A stretch of DNA of 60,728 nt, taken from assembly GCA_946480925.1 (NCBI GenBank), contig CAMLLU010000032.1:1-60728 (forward strand), in the 5' to 3' direction. The first letter of the stretch is position 1. Each line of letters opens with the position of its first letter. Source of the DNA: an uncultured Rivibacter sp. Lineage in GTDB: Bacteria > Pseudomonadota > Gammaproteobacteria > Burkholderiales > Burkholderiaceae. A model generated the notes under the pieces. It was not told the origin of the DNA. It ran no database searches and worked only from the letters and a program-made list of their open reading frames with translations. Shown here piece by piece: positions 10,897-18,612 of the stretch. Made by a program: the position numbers and the translations under genes.

Positions 10897-11619
10897 ATGC
10901 ATCCCGACACCACCGCCCACGCTGCCGAGACCATTGCCGTCATCGACTTCGAAACCACCGGCATGTCGCCGCGCATGGGCGCCCGCGCCACCGAGGTGGC
11001 CATCGTGCTGGTGCGCGAGGGGCAGATCGTCGACCGCTACCAGAGCCTCATGTACACCGGCACTTGGGTGCCGCCCTTCATCGAGCGGCTCACCGGCATC
11101 AGCAACGCGATGCTCGAAGACGCGCCGCCGGCCGAACAGGTAATGCGCGATGCGGCGGAGTTCGTGGGCACGCACCCGTTGGTGGCACACAACGCCGCCT
11201 TCGACCGCGGCTTCTGGCAGGCCGAGCTGCAGCAAGCCGGCTGCGACGCGCCGCACCACGCTGAGCCGGCATTCGCCTGCACCTTGCTGCTGGCGCGCCG
11301 GCTCTACGACGAGGCGCCCAACCACAAGCTCGGCACGCTCGCCGACTTTCATGGCCTGCCGCGCTCGGGCCGCGCCCACAGGGCCTTGGCCGATGCCGAG
11401 GTGACAGCCCACCTGCTGCTGCGCATGCAACGCGACGTGGAGCGCCGCTTTGCCGACGAGCTGCCCCGAGCCGGCGTCACCCACGGCCTGCTTGCTGCAC
11501 TGCAGCGTGCGCCGCGTGGGGCGCTCGGCAAATGTGTGGCGCGTTACGCACGCCCGGCCATTGGTCGCGCACCGCTGGGCACCTGCAGTGTTGCGCCCAT
11601 CACAGAGCCCTGCTCATAA
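10897..11619 (+). CDS. DEDDh 3'-5' exonuclease (DnaQ-like)
   Basis: 240-residue exonuclease of the DNA polymerase III epsilon superfamily. Exo I is IDFETTGM (D17/E19), Exo II is VAHNAAFDRGFW and Exo III is HRALADAEVTAHLL (the DEDDh His and final Asp). Start at MHPDTTAHAAETIAV; the frame is open farther upstream but lacks a ribosome site there. It is shorter than a proofreading subunit partnered with polymerase signals, so a repair or RNA-processing role is as likely as replication proofreading. Confidence 0.9.
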   Translation: MHPDTTAHAAETIAVIDFETTGMSPRMGARATEVAIVLVREGQIVDRYQSLMYTGTWVPPFIERLTGISNAMLEDAPPAEQVMRDAAEFVGTHPLVAHNAAFDRGFWQAELQQAGCDAPHHAEPAFACTLLLARRLYDEAPNHKLGTLADFHGLPRSGRAHRALADAEVTAHLLLRMQRDVERRFADELPRAGVTHGLLAALQRAPRGALGKCVARYARPAIGRAPLGTCSVAPITEPCS

Positions 11620-11678
11620 GCCCCAACACAGGGCATGGGCGGGCCACAATGGGCGGCGAAGTTTTCCCATTTCCCCCA

Positions 11679-12836
11679 ATGCCTCTCCCCAACGTCCCGA
11701 CCAAGACGGCGCTCGGCCATGACGAGCTGCGTCTGCGCAAGCATGGGCTGGGGCAGCGTTACCGCACCATCCTCCTGCTCGTCGACGGCCGCCGGCCGCT
11801 CGCCGAGGTGCTGAGCCTGGCGCAGCAGGCCGGCTCGCAGACCAGCCATTTCGAAGAGCTGGTGCGCCTGGGCATGGTGGACGTGCCCGCCGACGCGGCG
11901 GCGCCCGAGCCGGTGATGACGGAGCCCGGGGCGCTCGATGCACTGCGGGTGACCGATGTGGAGGTGACCGTGCCGGTTTACGAACCGCCCGCACCACCAC
12001 CCGCGCTACCTGCGCCAACCGCACCGGCGGAACCGGAGCCGCGGATCGTTGTGCAGGCACCACTGCCTCCACCCAAGCCACCTGCGGCGGCGCCGGTTCC
12101 TGTGCCCGCCGCCAAGGTGGCTCGCCCCGCGTCAGCCGTCAAAGAGCCCCCAGCCGTGGCTTCCGAGCCGGCGCGCAGCGCGCAGCCACCACCCCTGGCA
12201 CCTTCGCCGGCCGTGGAGGCAGGGGCCGAGCCGGACCTGATCTCGTCAAGCAGGGTCGAAGCTCTGGCACAGCTGGTGGGTGCCGCGAGCACTCCGCGTT
12301 CGGCGCCGTCCGGCACCCGCAAGACGCCTGCCGTGCCCAAGCCGCCACCCGACGCAGCACGAATAGCCAAGCCAACCAAGGCTGCAGCCACCGTGAAGGC
12401 ATCGCAGCCGGTGTCGCCCCCGCCCGTTACTGCCAAGTCGAAGACCAAGCCGACCGTCAAACCCAAGGCCGACGGTCGGGCGGCCAAGGCGGCTGCGGTG
12501 CCATCTCCACCCGCTTCGGCGCGGCCCGCGGACAGCGCCGAAGAGACGCTGGTCGGCGAGGTGCGCGAGCTGCTGCGGCAGACGCTGCACTACGACCCGC
12601 CGTCCTTCGGCTCGAAGCTCTACAGCCGCGTGAGCCATGCCACGACGGTGCAGGAACTGGTGGACCTCGCCTGGGAATTCGAGCGCCAGCCCAACCATGC
12701 CCGCCGCTCGCGCGCCGGCATGTGGACGCTGCAGCACGCGCGTGAATTGCTCGGCCTGGGCAACACGCTGGTGCAGGACAGCTGGGAACAGGACGGCTGG
12801 CAGGACACCCGACCGCCGGCGGACAGCAAGGGCTGA
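11679..12836 (+). CDS. Hypothetical protein with Pro/Ala-rich linker between two small domains
   Basis: 385 residues. An N-terminal ~60-residue winged-helix-like domain (RLRKHGLGQRYRTILLLVDG...LAEVLSLAQQAG) resembles a domain seen in many betaproteobacterial signalling proteins. A ~200-residue linker rich in Pro, Ala, Lys and Val follows, then a compact C-terminal domain (EVRELLRQTLHYDPPSFGSKL...ARELLGLGNTLVQDSW). No enzymatic motif is visible. Start at MPLPNVPTKTAL; an in-frame ATG ten codons earlier is possible. Confidence 0.7.
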   Translation: MPLPNVPTKTALGHDELRLRKHGLGQRYRTILLLVDGRRPLAEVLSLAQQAGSQTSHFEELVRLGMVDVPADAAAPEPVMTEPGALDALRVTDVEVTVPVYEPPAPPPALPAPTAPAEPEPRIVVQAPLPPPKPPAAAPVPVPAAKVARPASAVKEPPAVASEPARSAQPPPLAPSPAVEAGAEPDLISSSRVEALAQLVGAASTPRSAPSGTRKTPAVPKPPPDAARIAKPTKAAATVKASQPVSPPPVTAKSKTKPTVKPKADGRAAKAAAVPSPPASARPADSAEETLVGEVRELLRQTLHYDPPSFGSKLYSRVSHATTVQELVDLAWEFERQPNHARRSRAGMWTLQHARELLGLGNTLVQDSWEQDGWQDTRPPADSKG

Positions 12837-12925
12837 GCTCGGCGGCGTTGCTTTGGCATGGCTAACGCAACTTCGTCTTCCAGTGCTGCGCCACATACGG
12901 GGGTTGGGCTTTCACCTTGCCGGGC

Positions 12926-13276
12926 TCATGAGGCCGGGCGGCTTTCCACCGGGTACTTCACCCCGTTCTTCACCATCTTCGCCCGCACCGCCTCATCCAG
13001 GTCCACGCCCAGCGCCTGCGACAGCCGCACGAGGTAGATGAACACGTCGGCCAGCTCGTCGCGCACGTGCTCGGCGGTGGCGGGGTTGCGTGCCACCTCT
13101 TGCGACTGTTCTTCGGTGAGCCACTGGAAGATCTCGATGAGTTCACCCACTTCGCCGGCCACGGCCATGGCCAGGTTCTTGGGCGAGTGGTAACGCTGCC
13201 AGTTGCGCGCCTGGGCGAAACGATCCAGTTCGATGGCGAGGGCGCTCACGTCGAGCAGGGGGCGGTCCTGGGTCAT
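12926..13276 (-). CDS. MazG-like nucleotide pyrophosphohydrolase (dCTPase/RS21-C6 type)
   Basis: 116-residue all-alpha NTP pyrophosphatase that probably hydrolyses non-canonical or dCTP-type nucleotides to the monophosphate. Metal-binding ExxE...ExxD motif: GEVGELIEIFQWL followed by RDELADVFIYLVRL. Start codon ATG overlaps the stop of the preceding oxidoreductase gene in ATGA, indicating translational coupling. Confidence 0.9.
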   Translation of the reverse strand: MTQDRPLLDVSALAIELDRFAQARNWQRYHSPKNLAMAVAGEVGELIEIFQWLTEEQSQEVARNPATAEHVRDELADVFIYLVRLSQALGVDLDEAVRAKMVKNGVKYPVESRPAS

Positions 13277-14283
13277 GAAGCGAAGGCCTGCGCGACGAGC
13301 TCGTAGGAACGCAGCCGCGCGGCGTGGTTGTGCATGTTGGTGACGATCATCACCTCGTCGGCGCCGCATTCGCTCGCCTTGGTTTCGATCTGCCCGCGCA
13401 CCTGCTCCGGGGTGCCGACGATCACGAGCCGCCTGAACTGGCGGATCAGCGCTTCTTCGGCCGGGCTGTACTGGCGCCCGCGCGCCTCTTCGGGGTTGGG
13501 CAGCGGCTCGAACACGCCGCTGCGGATGCGCACCCAGGCGAGGTCCATGGCGCTGGCGAGGTATTCGGCCTCGTCGGCCGTGGGCGCGCAGCAGACCGAT
13601 ACGCCGAGGATGGCGTGCGGCTTGGGGAACTGGGCTGATGGCACGAAGGCTTCGCGATACGCATCGAAGGCCGGTGCGGCGGGCGTGGGGCTGAAGTGGC
13701 TGGCGAACGAATAGCCGAAGCCGGCTTGCCCGGCCATCCTGGCACTGGCGCCGCTGGAGCCGAGGATCCACACCGGCGGCAGCGTAGCGTCGGCCGGCAT
13801 GGCGATGAGCCCAGGCTGCCAAGGCGGGTCTTCAGGCGGCTCATGCGCGCCTGACCAACTGAGCAACTCCGAAAGCAGCTGCGGAAAGTACTCGCCGTTG
13901 GCCGCCCGTAGCGCGCGGGTGGCATGCACGTCGGAACCCGGCGCGCGGCCCAGGCCGAGGTCGATGCGGCCCGGGTGCAAGGCCTCCAGCGTGCGAAAGG
14001 CTTCGGCCACGCGCAGCGGCGGGTGGTTGGGCAGCATCACGCCGCCGGAGCCCACGCGCAGCGTTTGCGTGTGGGCCGCCACGTGCGCGATCAGTACTTC
14101 GGGCGCGGCGCTGGCCACCGCGGGCATGCTGTGGTGCTCGGCGAACCACAGCCGCACGAAGCCCAGCTGTTCGGCCAACCGGGCCAGCTCGACGCTGCGG
14201 CGCACCGCGGCGGCGGCACTGGTGCCGCTGCCCACCGGCACGAGGTCGAGCACGGAAAGAGGGAGTTGCTTGTTCGTCGTCAT
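13273..14283 (-). CDS. LLM-class flavin-dependent oxidoreductase (luciferase-like)
   Basis: 336-residue TIM-barrel FMN oxidoreductase of the bacterial-luciferase superfamily. Visible features are SVLDLVPVGSG at the N-terminus, RLWFAEHHSMPAVAS, RVGSGGVMLPNHPPLRVAE and RIDLGLGRAPGSD, all typical of the MsnO8 subgroup. The substrate is unknown. Start is taken at MTTNKQLPLSV; an ATG three codons upstream is possible and neither has a strong ribosome site. The 3' end overlaps the MazG gene by four bases. Confidence 0.9.
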   Translation of the reverse strand: MTTNKQLPLSVLDLVPVGSGTSAAAAVRRSVELARLAEQLGFVRLWFAEHHSMPAVASAAPEVLIAHVAAHTQTLRVGSGGVMLPNHPPLRVAEAFRTLEALHPGRIDLGLGRAPGSDVHATRALRAANGEYFPQLLSELLSWSGAHEPPEDPPWQPGLIAMPADATLPPVWILGSSGASARMAGQAGFGYSFASHFSPTPAAPAFDAYREAFVPSAQFPKPHAILGVSVCCAPTADEAEYLASAMDLAWVRIRSGVFEPLPNPEEARGRQYSPAEEALIRQFRRLVIVGTPEQVRGQIETKASECGADEVMIVTNMHNHAARLRSYELVAQAFAS

Positions 14284-14366
14284 GCGGGCCATCGTAGTGA
14301 CGAGGCCCGCGGTCGGCTGGGCGCAGGGGCAAACGCGGCCATGCTAGGCCGGCGACCTGCTGTGGC

Positions 14367-14513
14367 TCAGTGCCGGCCCGCGTGGCCGCGCGCGCGATGC
14401 GAGGACCAGCGGGCGCGGCTGAGGGCCCACCACTCCACCATGCCCCACAGCACGGTGCTGCCCAGCGCGAGCGCGGGGTGGGTGATGAAGCGGCGGATGG
14501 GCTGGGTGTTCAT
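14367..14513 (-). CDS. Small one-helix membrane protein, 48 residues
   Basis: Short frame MNTQPIRRFITHPALALG...GHAGRH, with a hydrophobic core PALALGSTVLWGMVEWWAL flanked by arginines, suggesting one inner-membrane helix with a basic C-terminal tail. Composition, the positive-inside pattern and strong codon bias support a real gene. No strong Shine-Dalgarno is seen. Function unknown. Confidence 0.6.
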   Translation of the reverse strand: MNTQPIRRFITHPALALGSTVLWGMVEWWALSRARWSSHRARGHAGRH

Positions 14514-14578
14514 GCCGGCCACCGTAGAGGGCTTGTGTGACGTTTCTGTGTAACGAAACCGGGTTACCCTGCCGGCCC

Positions 14579-15607
14579 GTGACGACTTCCGCCCCTGTGT
14601 TGCCTGAGCTGGCCGAGCTGCTGCGCCTCATCCATGAAGGCGGCACGGCCCTCCAGGCCCGCGTGGTGTGCGAGGTGACGGCCGGTGAGTACTGCTTCCC
14701 GGTGCATGTGATCACGCTGGGCAATCCCTCGCGCGAGGTGCCGGCGGCCGGCTTCTTCGGCGGCGTGCACGGGCTCGAGCGCATCGGTGCCGAGGTGGTG
14801 ATCGCCTACCTGCGCAGCCTCGTGAAACGCCTGCAGTGGGACAGCCTGCTGCACCGCCAGCTCGAAGGCATGCGGCTGGTGTTCATGCCGCTCATCAACC
14901 CCGGTGGACTGTGGCAGGGCACGCGAGCCAACCCGCAAGGGGTGGACCTGATGCGCAACGCGCCGGTGAGTTCGGCCGAGCGGGTGCCGTTCCTGCTGGG
15001 CGGGCAGCGGCTGTCGGCCGGGCTGCCGTGGTATCGCGGCCCGAAAGACGCGCCGATGGAAACCGAAAGCACGGCGCTGTGCCGCGTGGTCGAAGAGGAG
15101 CTGCTGGCCCGGCCGTTTTCGGTGGCGCTCGACTGCCATTCGGGCTTCGGCGTGCACGATCGCATCTGGTTTCCCTATGCGCACACGGCACGGCCGATCG
15201 CGCACTTGCCGGAGATGTTCGCGCTGAAGGAGATCTTCGACGCGACCCACACGCACCACCGCTACGTGTTCGAGCCGCAAAGCCGGCAGTACCTGGCGCA
15301 CGGCGACTTGTGGGACTACCTGTACCTGCGGGCCGTGGCGGAACCCGGCAGGGTGTTCCTGCCGCTCACGCTGGAAATGGGCTCGTGGCTGTGGGTGAAG
15401 AAGAACCCGCGGCAGATCTTTTCGCGTCACGGCATCTTCAACCCCTTGATCGAGCACCGGCAGCAGCGAGTGCTGCGCCGGCACGTGGGCATGCTGGATT
15501 TCCTGTCGCGTGCCGCCGCCAGCCACGAACGCTGGCTGCCGCGCGAGGCGGCGCGGCAGCAGCTGGAGCAGCAGGCGCTGGTGCGCTGGTACGGCGGCCG
15601 GGTTTAG
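14579..15607 (+). CDS. M14-family zinc carboxypeptidase-like protein
   Basis: Cytoplasmic zinc hydrolase of 342 residues. Zinc site HxxE in FFGGVHGLERIGAE, third ligand His in ALDCHSGFG, and a candidate general base Glu in LTLEMGSW. PLINPGG and ANPQGVDLMRNAP are typical of M14/AstE relatives. No signal peptide, which argues for a peptide- or acyl-amino-acid-processing role inside the cell. The GTG at 14579 is preferred on composition; another GTG at 14537 is in frame, and neither has a good ribosome site. Confidence 0.82.
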   Translation: MTTSAPVLPELAELLRLIHEGGTALQARVVCEVTAGEYCFPVHVITLGNPSREVPAAGFFGGVHGLERIGAEVVIAYLRSLVKRLQWDSLLHRQLEGMRLVFMPLINPGGLWQGTRANPQGVDLMRNAPVSSAERVPFLLGGQRLSAGLPWYRGPKDAPMETESTALCRVVEEELLARPFSVALDCHSGFGVHDRIWFPYAHTARPIAHLPEMFALKEIFDATHTHHRYVFEPQSRQYLAHGDLWDYLYLRAVAEPGRVFLPLTLEMGSWLWVKKNPRQIFSRHGIFNPLIEHRQQRVLRRHVGMLDFLSRAAASHERWLPREAARQQLEQQALVRWYGGRV

Positions 15608-15614
15608 GCTGGCC

Positions 15615-16274
15615 CTAGCCCAGCACGTTGCGCAGCCAGCGGTTCAGGTCCGCAATTTCCTGCGCGCACACCGAATGCGGCATGTCGTATTCATGCCATT
15701 CGACGCCATAGCCCAGTTCACGCAGCGTGTCGCGCGAGGCGATGGCCCGCTGGAAGTGCACCACCGGGTCGGCGCGGCCATGGGCAAGAAAGATCGGCGT
15801 CTGCAGATTGGCCTCGCTGCGTTCAGCCGCGGTGCTGGCCGCCAGCGGCAGGTAGCCCGACATGCCCACCAGCCCGGCCAGCCGCTCGGGGTAGCGCAGG
15901 CCGGTGAGCAGCGTCATTGCGCAGCCCTGCGAAAAACCCGCCAGCACGATGCGCCCGGGCGCGACGCCACGCTCGCGCTCACGGTCGATGAACTGCTGCA
16001 CGAGCGTGATGGAAGCGCGCAAGCCGGCTTCGTCTTCACGCCGCACGAGGTCGTCATTCAGGATGTCGTACCAGGCGCGCATCTTGTAGCCGCCGTTGAT
16101 GGTGACCGGCCGCACGGGCGCGTGCGGGAACACGTAGCGCACCGGGCCCACCGCCTGGAGGTCGAGCTCGTCGGCGATCGGCAGGAAGTCGCTGCCATCG
16201 GCGCCCAGGCCGTGCAGCACGATGACGCTGGCAGTGGGGTGGGCGGCGGTTTCGCGTTCGATGGCGTCGAGCAT
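15615..16274 (-). CDS. Carboxylesterase/phospholipase, alpha/beta hydrolase (EstB-like)
   Basis: 219-residue serine esterase of the dienelactone-hydrolase-like/acyl-protein-thioesterase family. Oxyanion region VIVLHGLGADGSDF, nucleophile elbow LAGFSQGCAM, acid Asp in LAHGRADPVV and His in YDMPHSV complete the triad. Length matches Pseudomonas carboxylesterase II. The start at MLDAIERETAA gives the family-typical N-terminus. It faces away from the HTH/nucleotidyltransferase unit. Confidence 0.92.
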   Translation of the reverse strand: MLDAIERETAAHPTASVIVLHGLGADGSDFLPIADELDLQAVGPVRYVFPHAPVRPVTINGGYKMRAWYDILNDDLVRREDEAGLRASITLVQQFIDRERERGVAPGRIVLAGFSQGCAMTLLTGLRYPERLAGLVGMSGYLPLAASTAAERSEANLQTPIFLAHGRADPVVHFQRAIASRDTLRELGYGVEWHEYDMPHSVCAQEIADLNRWLRNVLG

Positions 16275-16390
16275 GGCGGCTTCCTTCGCGGCAGGGTGGG
16301 ACGGTGGATTCCACCACGTTGTGTTTTGCCCTGTTGGAAAAGGCCGGGTCGGCAGCGTGGGGCCCCGTTGCATTGCTGGTGGGAGGTGTT

Positions 16391-16412
16391 TTCTCCATTC
16401 ATGAAAAGAGAA
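16391..16412 (+). promoter_or_regulatory. Upstream palindrome (operator 1) of the HTH/nucleotidyltransferase unit
   Basis: A 22-bp dyad with arms TTCTC...GAGAA and centre TTCATGAA; 9 of 11 base pairs match. It lies just before the presumed -35 position of the promoter whose -10-like CATAAT is at 16432-16437. It differs from operator 2 (16447-16468) at only three of 22 positions. Confidence 0.7.
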
Positions 16413-16431
16413 TGGCGCACTGTCCGCAAGA

Positions 16432-16437
16432 CATAAT
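16432..16437 (+). promoter_or_regulatory. Putative -10 element of the HTH/nucleotidyltransferase operon
   Basis: CATAAT lies between the two palindromes, 32 bases ahead of the ATG at 16469. No good -35 hexamer is visible at the expected spacing, which suits a promoter that is weak or regulator-dependent. Confidence 0.4.
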
Positions 16438-16446
16438 GCCGCCCTG

Positions 16447-16468
16447 TTCTCATTTCAAGAAAAGAGAA
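16447..16468 (+). promoter_or_regulatory. Downstream palindrome (operator 2), abutting the start codon
   Basis: Second copy of the dyad (TTCTC-N12-GAGAA), ending at the base before the ATG at 16469 and containing the AAAGAG used as ribosome site. The copies are 56 bp apart, roughly five helical turns, so a bound dimer pair could flank or loop the promoter. Binding by the HTH product of the first gene is inferred. Confidence 0.7.
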
Positions 16469-17005
16469 ATGCCCGCTCTGAGCAACCGCCAGTCGGCTTT
16501 GAAGCCGCAGGACCTTTACGTCTTGCTTGCACTGCTGAGCAGGGGAAGCGGCTCGCACAACTATCAAGCCCTGGCCGATCAGACCGGGATGGCCGTATCG
16601 GCCGTACATGCCTCACTCAAGCGGGCGGTTGCCGCTCGCCTGGTGTCCCTGCAGGAGCGCCGGCCCGTGGTGCTGAAGGCGCCTTTGCGGGAATTCCTGA
16701 TCCATGGCGCCAAGTACGCTTTCGCCCCGGTGTGGGGACCGTTGGCGCGAGGCGTGCCCACCGGATACGCGGCCGCACCGCTGAACACCCGCATCGCGCC
16801 TTCCGGCGATCCGCCGCCCGTGTGGCCCTACGCCAGGGGCACAGTGCGTGGCCTGAGTCTCGCGCCGTTGTATCCAGCGGTGCCTGAGGCGGCTCTCAGA
16901 GACGAGAAGCTCCATGCCTTGTTGTCGCTGTTCGATGCTCTTCGTGCGGGGCAGGCAAGGGAGCGCGACGCGGCCGTGCAACTCATCGAGCCTTATTTCC
17001 AATGA
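16469..17005 (+). CDS. Winged-HTH protein, putative antitoxin/repressor of the nucleotidyltransferase unit
   Basis: 178 residues. Residues 11-60 form a MarR-like winged helix (LKPQDLYVLLALLSRG...YQALADQTGMAVSAVHASLKRAVAARLV), followed by a C-terminal region rich in Pro and aromatic residues (WPYARGTVRGLSLAPLYPAVPEA) with no enzyme motif. The start is set by AAAGAG just upstream; an earlier in-frame ATG at 16436 falls in the promoter. It overlaps the next gene in ATGA. By context it is the likely antitoxin and autorepressor, in the manner of AbiEi, though it is not obviously an AbiEi homologue. Confidence 0.75.
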   Translation: MPALSNRQSALKPQDLYVLLALLSRGSGSHNYQALADQTGMAVSAVHASLKRAVAARLVSLQERRPVVLKAPLREFLIHGAKYAFAPVWGPLARGVPTGYAAAPLNTRIAPSGDPPPVWPYARGTVRGLSLAPLYPAVPEAALRDEKLHALLSLFDALRAGQARERDAAVQLIEPYFQ

Positions 17006-17730
17006 ACTGGACGCACGATCCCAATCTCGCGAAGGTGCAGCTGGTGGCCCGCGCCCTCGGGCCGCTGTGCGAACGGCTGGTGTTTGTCGGTGGATGTGCC
17101 GCGGGTCTCCTGCTCACGGACGCTGCCGCGGCGCCTGCGCGTGTGACCTACGACGTTGATCTCCTGGCAGAGGTCGTAGCGCTCGCCGGCTACCACCGGC
17201 TCGAGGCGGAGTTCTCCGAACTCGGGTTCAAGCGAGACATGGCACGCGATGCGCCGATCTGCCGTTGGCTGTACGGTCAGCTCGAGGTTGACCTCATGCC
17301 CACCGACGCCCGGGTACTCGGTTTTGCGAACCGGTGGTATCCGCTGGTGGCTCAGACTGCACAGCCATATGAGCTTCCCGGTGGCGCGGTCATTCGACTG
17401 ATCGCGCCACCGGCTTTCGTCGCAACGAAGTTCGAGGCTTTTCTGGATCGCGGTCGCGGCGATTTTCTGGGCAGCCACGATCTGGAGGACATCATCAATG
17501 TGCTCGACGGCCGACCCGAACTGGTGACTGAGGTTTCACAGGCGCCGCAGGAGATGCGTGTCTACCTTACGCAGCAGTGCGGCGCCCTGCTCGATTCGGG
17601 CGCATTCCGGGATGCGTTGCCGGGGCTGGTGACGCCGGATGAATCGCAGGGCGAGCGCATCGAGATCCTCCTGGGGCGTCTCGAGCAGATTGCAGGCAGC
17701 CCCCTCACCCCTGCATCGGCAACGTCTTGA
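17002..17730 (+). CDS. Nucleotidyltransferase-fold protein (AbiEii/AbiGii-like), putative toxin
   Basis: 242 residues with the polymerase-beta nucleotidyltransferase core: FVGGCAAGLLLTD (the GG-S/A helix) followed by TYDVDLLAEV (catalytic DxD variant) and then GQLEVDLMP (third Asp). The later part (IRLIAPPAFVATKFEAFLDRG...HDLEDIINVLDG) matches the AbiEii/DUF1814-type helical region. Such enzymes transfer NMP to tRNA or proteins and act as growth-arresting toxins. It is coupled by a four-base overlap to the HTH gene. Its last 26 bases overlap the convergent VOC gene. Confidence 0.82.
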   Translation: MNWTHDPNLAKVQLVARALGPLCERLVFVGGCAAGLLLTDAAAAPARVTYDVDLLAEVVALAGYHRLEAEFSELGFKRDMARDAPICRWLYGQLEVDLMPTDARVLGFANRWYPLVAQTAQPYELPGGAVIRLIAPPAFVATKFEAFLDRGRGDFLGSHDLEDIINVLDGRPELVTEVSQAPQEMRVYLTQQCGALLDSGAFRDALPGLVTPDESQGERIEILLGRLEQIAGSPLTPASATS

Positions 17731-18475
17731 TCACAGCCACCGCCGCGCCCAATGGGTCGGCAAAGATGGCGAAGCGGCCGATGTTGGGAATGTCGGTGGG
17801 TGCCACCAGCACGGCTTGTGCGCCCAGCTTCCGGGCCTGGGCGGTGGTGGCGTCGCAGTCGGCCACGCTCACGTAGGGCAGCCACATCGGCGGGGCGCTG
17901 GGCTGGGCCGAGGCGCACAGGCCGCCGCGCGACTGGCCGTCGGCGGTCTTGAGGATGTAGTAGGTGCCTTGCGGGCCCATGTCCATGGCCTCGTGCAGGT
18001 AGCCGAACACCTTTTCGTAGAACGCCAGCGCGGTCTTGGTGTCCGGTGTCCACAGCTCGTTCCAGCACCACTCGCCGTCGGGCGTCTGCTGCACGTCGGG
18101 GCGGTCGCCTTCGTTGCTCCTCCACAGCGAAATGGGCGCGCCGGTGGGGTCGACGATGGCGGCGCCGCGGCCCACGGGCGGGAAGTCCGTGGGCGGCTGC
18201 TGCGACTTGGCGCCGGCGCGGGTGGCGGCGGCGTAGCTGGCGTCCACGTCGGCCACGCTCACGTACGAGATCCAGCGGGTCTTGGCGCCCGGCTCGGCGG
18301 TGACGAAGCCGCCGATGCGGTTGTTGGCACTCGAATGGATCAGGTGATAGGTCTCGCCGCCCATGGGCATGGCTTCGGCGTGCCAGTTGAACAGCGGCTC
18401 GTAGAACGCGCGGGCGCGTTGGATGTCGTTCGAGGCGTGCTCGAACCAGATGAACTTGCCAGGCAGATGGCTCAT
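17705..18475 (-). CDS. Two-domain VOC-family protein
   Basis: 256 residues made of two tandem VOC units: residues ~5-120 (KFIWFEHASNDIQRARAFYEPLFNW...AIVDPTGAPISLW) and ~130-255 (WNELWTPDTKTALAFYEKVFGY...FAIFADPLGAAVAVI). This is the layout of the hydroxylase-like CFP-30B/27 kDa antigen group. The reaction is unknown. GGAAGG stands nine bases before the ATG. The 3' end runs 26 bases into the convergent nucleotidyltransferase gene. Confidence 0.9.
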   Translation of the reverse strand: MSHLPGKFIWFEHASNDIQRARAFYEPLFNWHAEAMPMGGETYHLIHSSANNRIGGFVTAEPGAKTRWISYVSVADVDASYAAATRAGAKSQQPPTDFPPVGRGAAIVDPTGAPISLWRSNEGDRPDVQQTPDGEWCWNELWTPDTKTALAFYEKVFGYLHEAMDMGPQGTYYILKTADGQSRGGLCASAQPSAPPMWLPYVSVADCDATTAQARKLGAQAVLVAPTDIPNIGRFAIFADPLGAAVAVIKTLPMQG

Positions 18476-18612
18476 GACGGATTCCTTCCTCGCTTGCGGT
18501 CGATGGATGGGTGGGCAGCGCCGGCGCGGTGCTCACGCGGCGCGTGGATTCAACATAGCGACCCGGCGCTGCCGTGGCAATGAGTATTCGTGGGGGAGTG
18601 TGTGCCTGTGGC

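Noticed and set aside
9195..11264. 689-codon open frame on the plus strand
   Set aside because: It runs antisense through serA, the acidic protein and into the exonuclease gene. High GC keeps antisense frames open; the product is low-complexity and has no recognisable domain.
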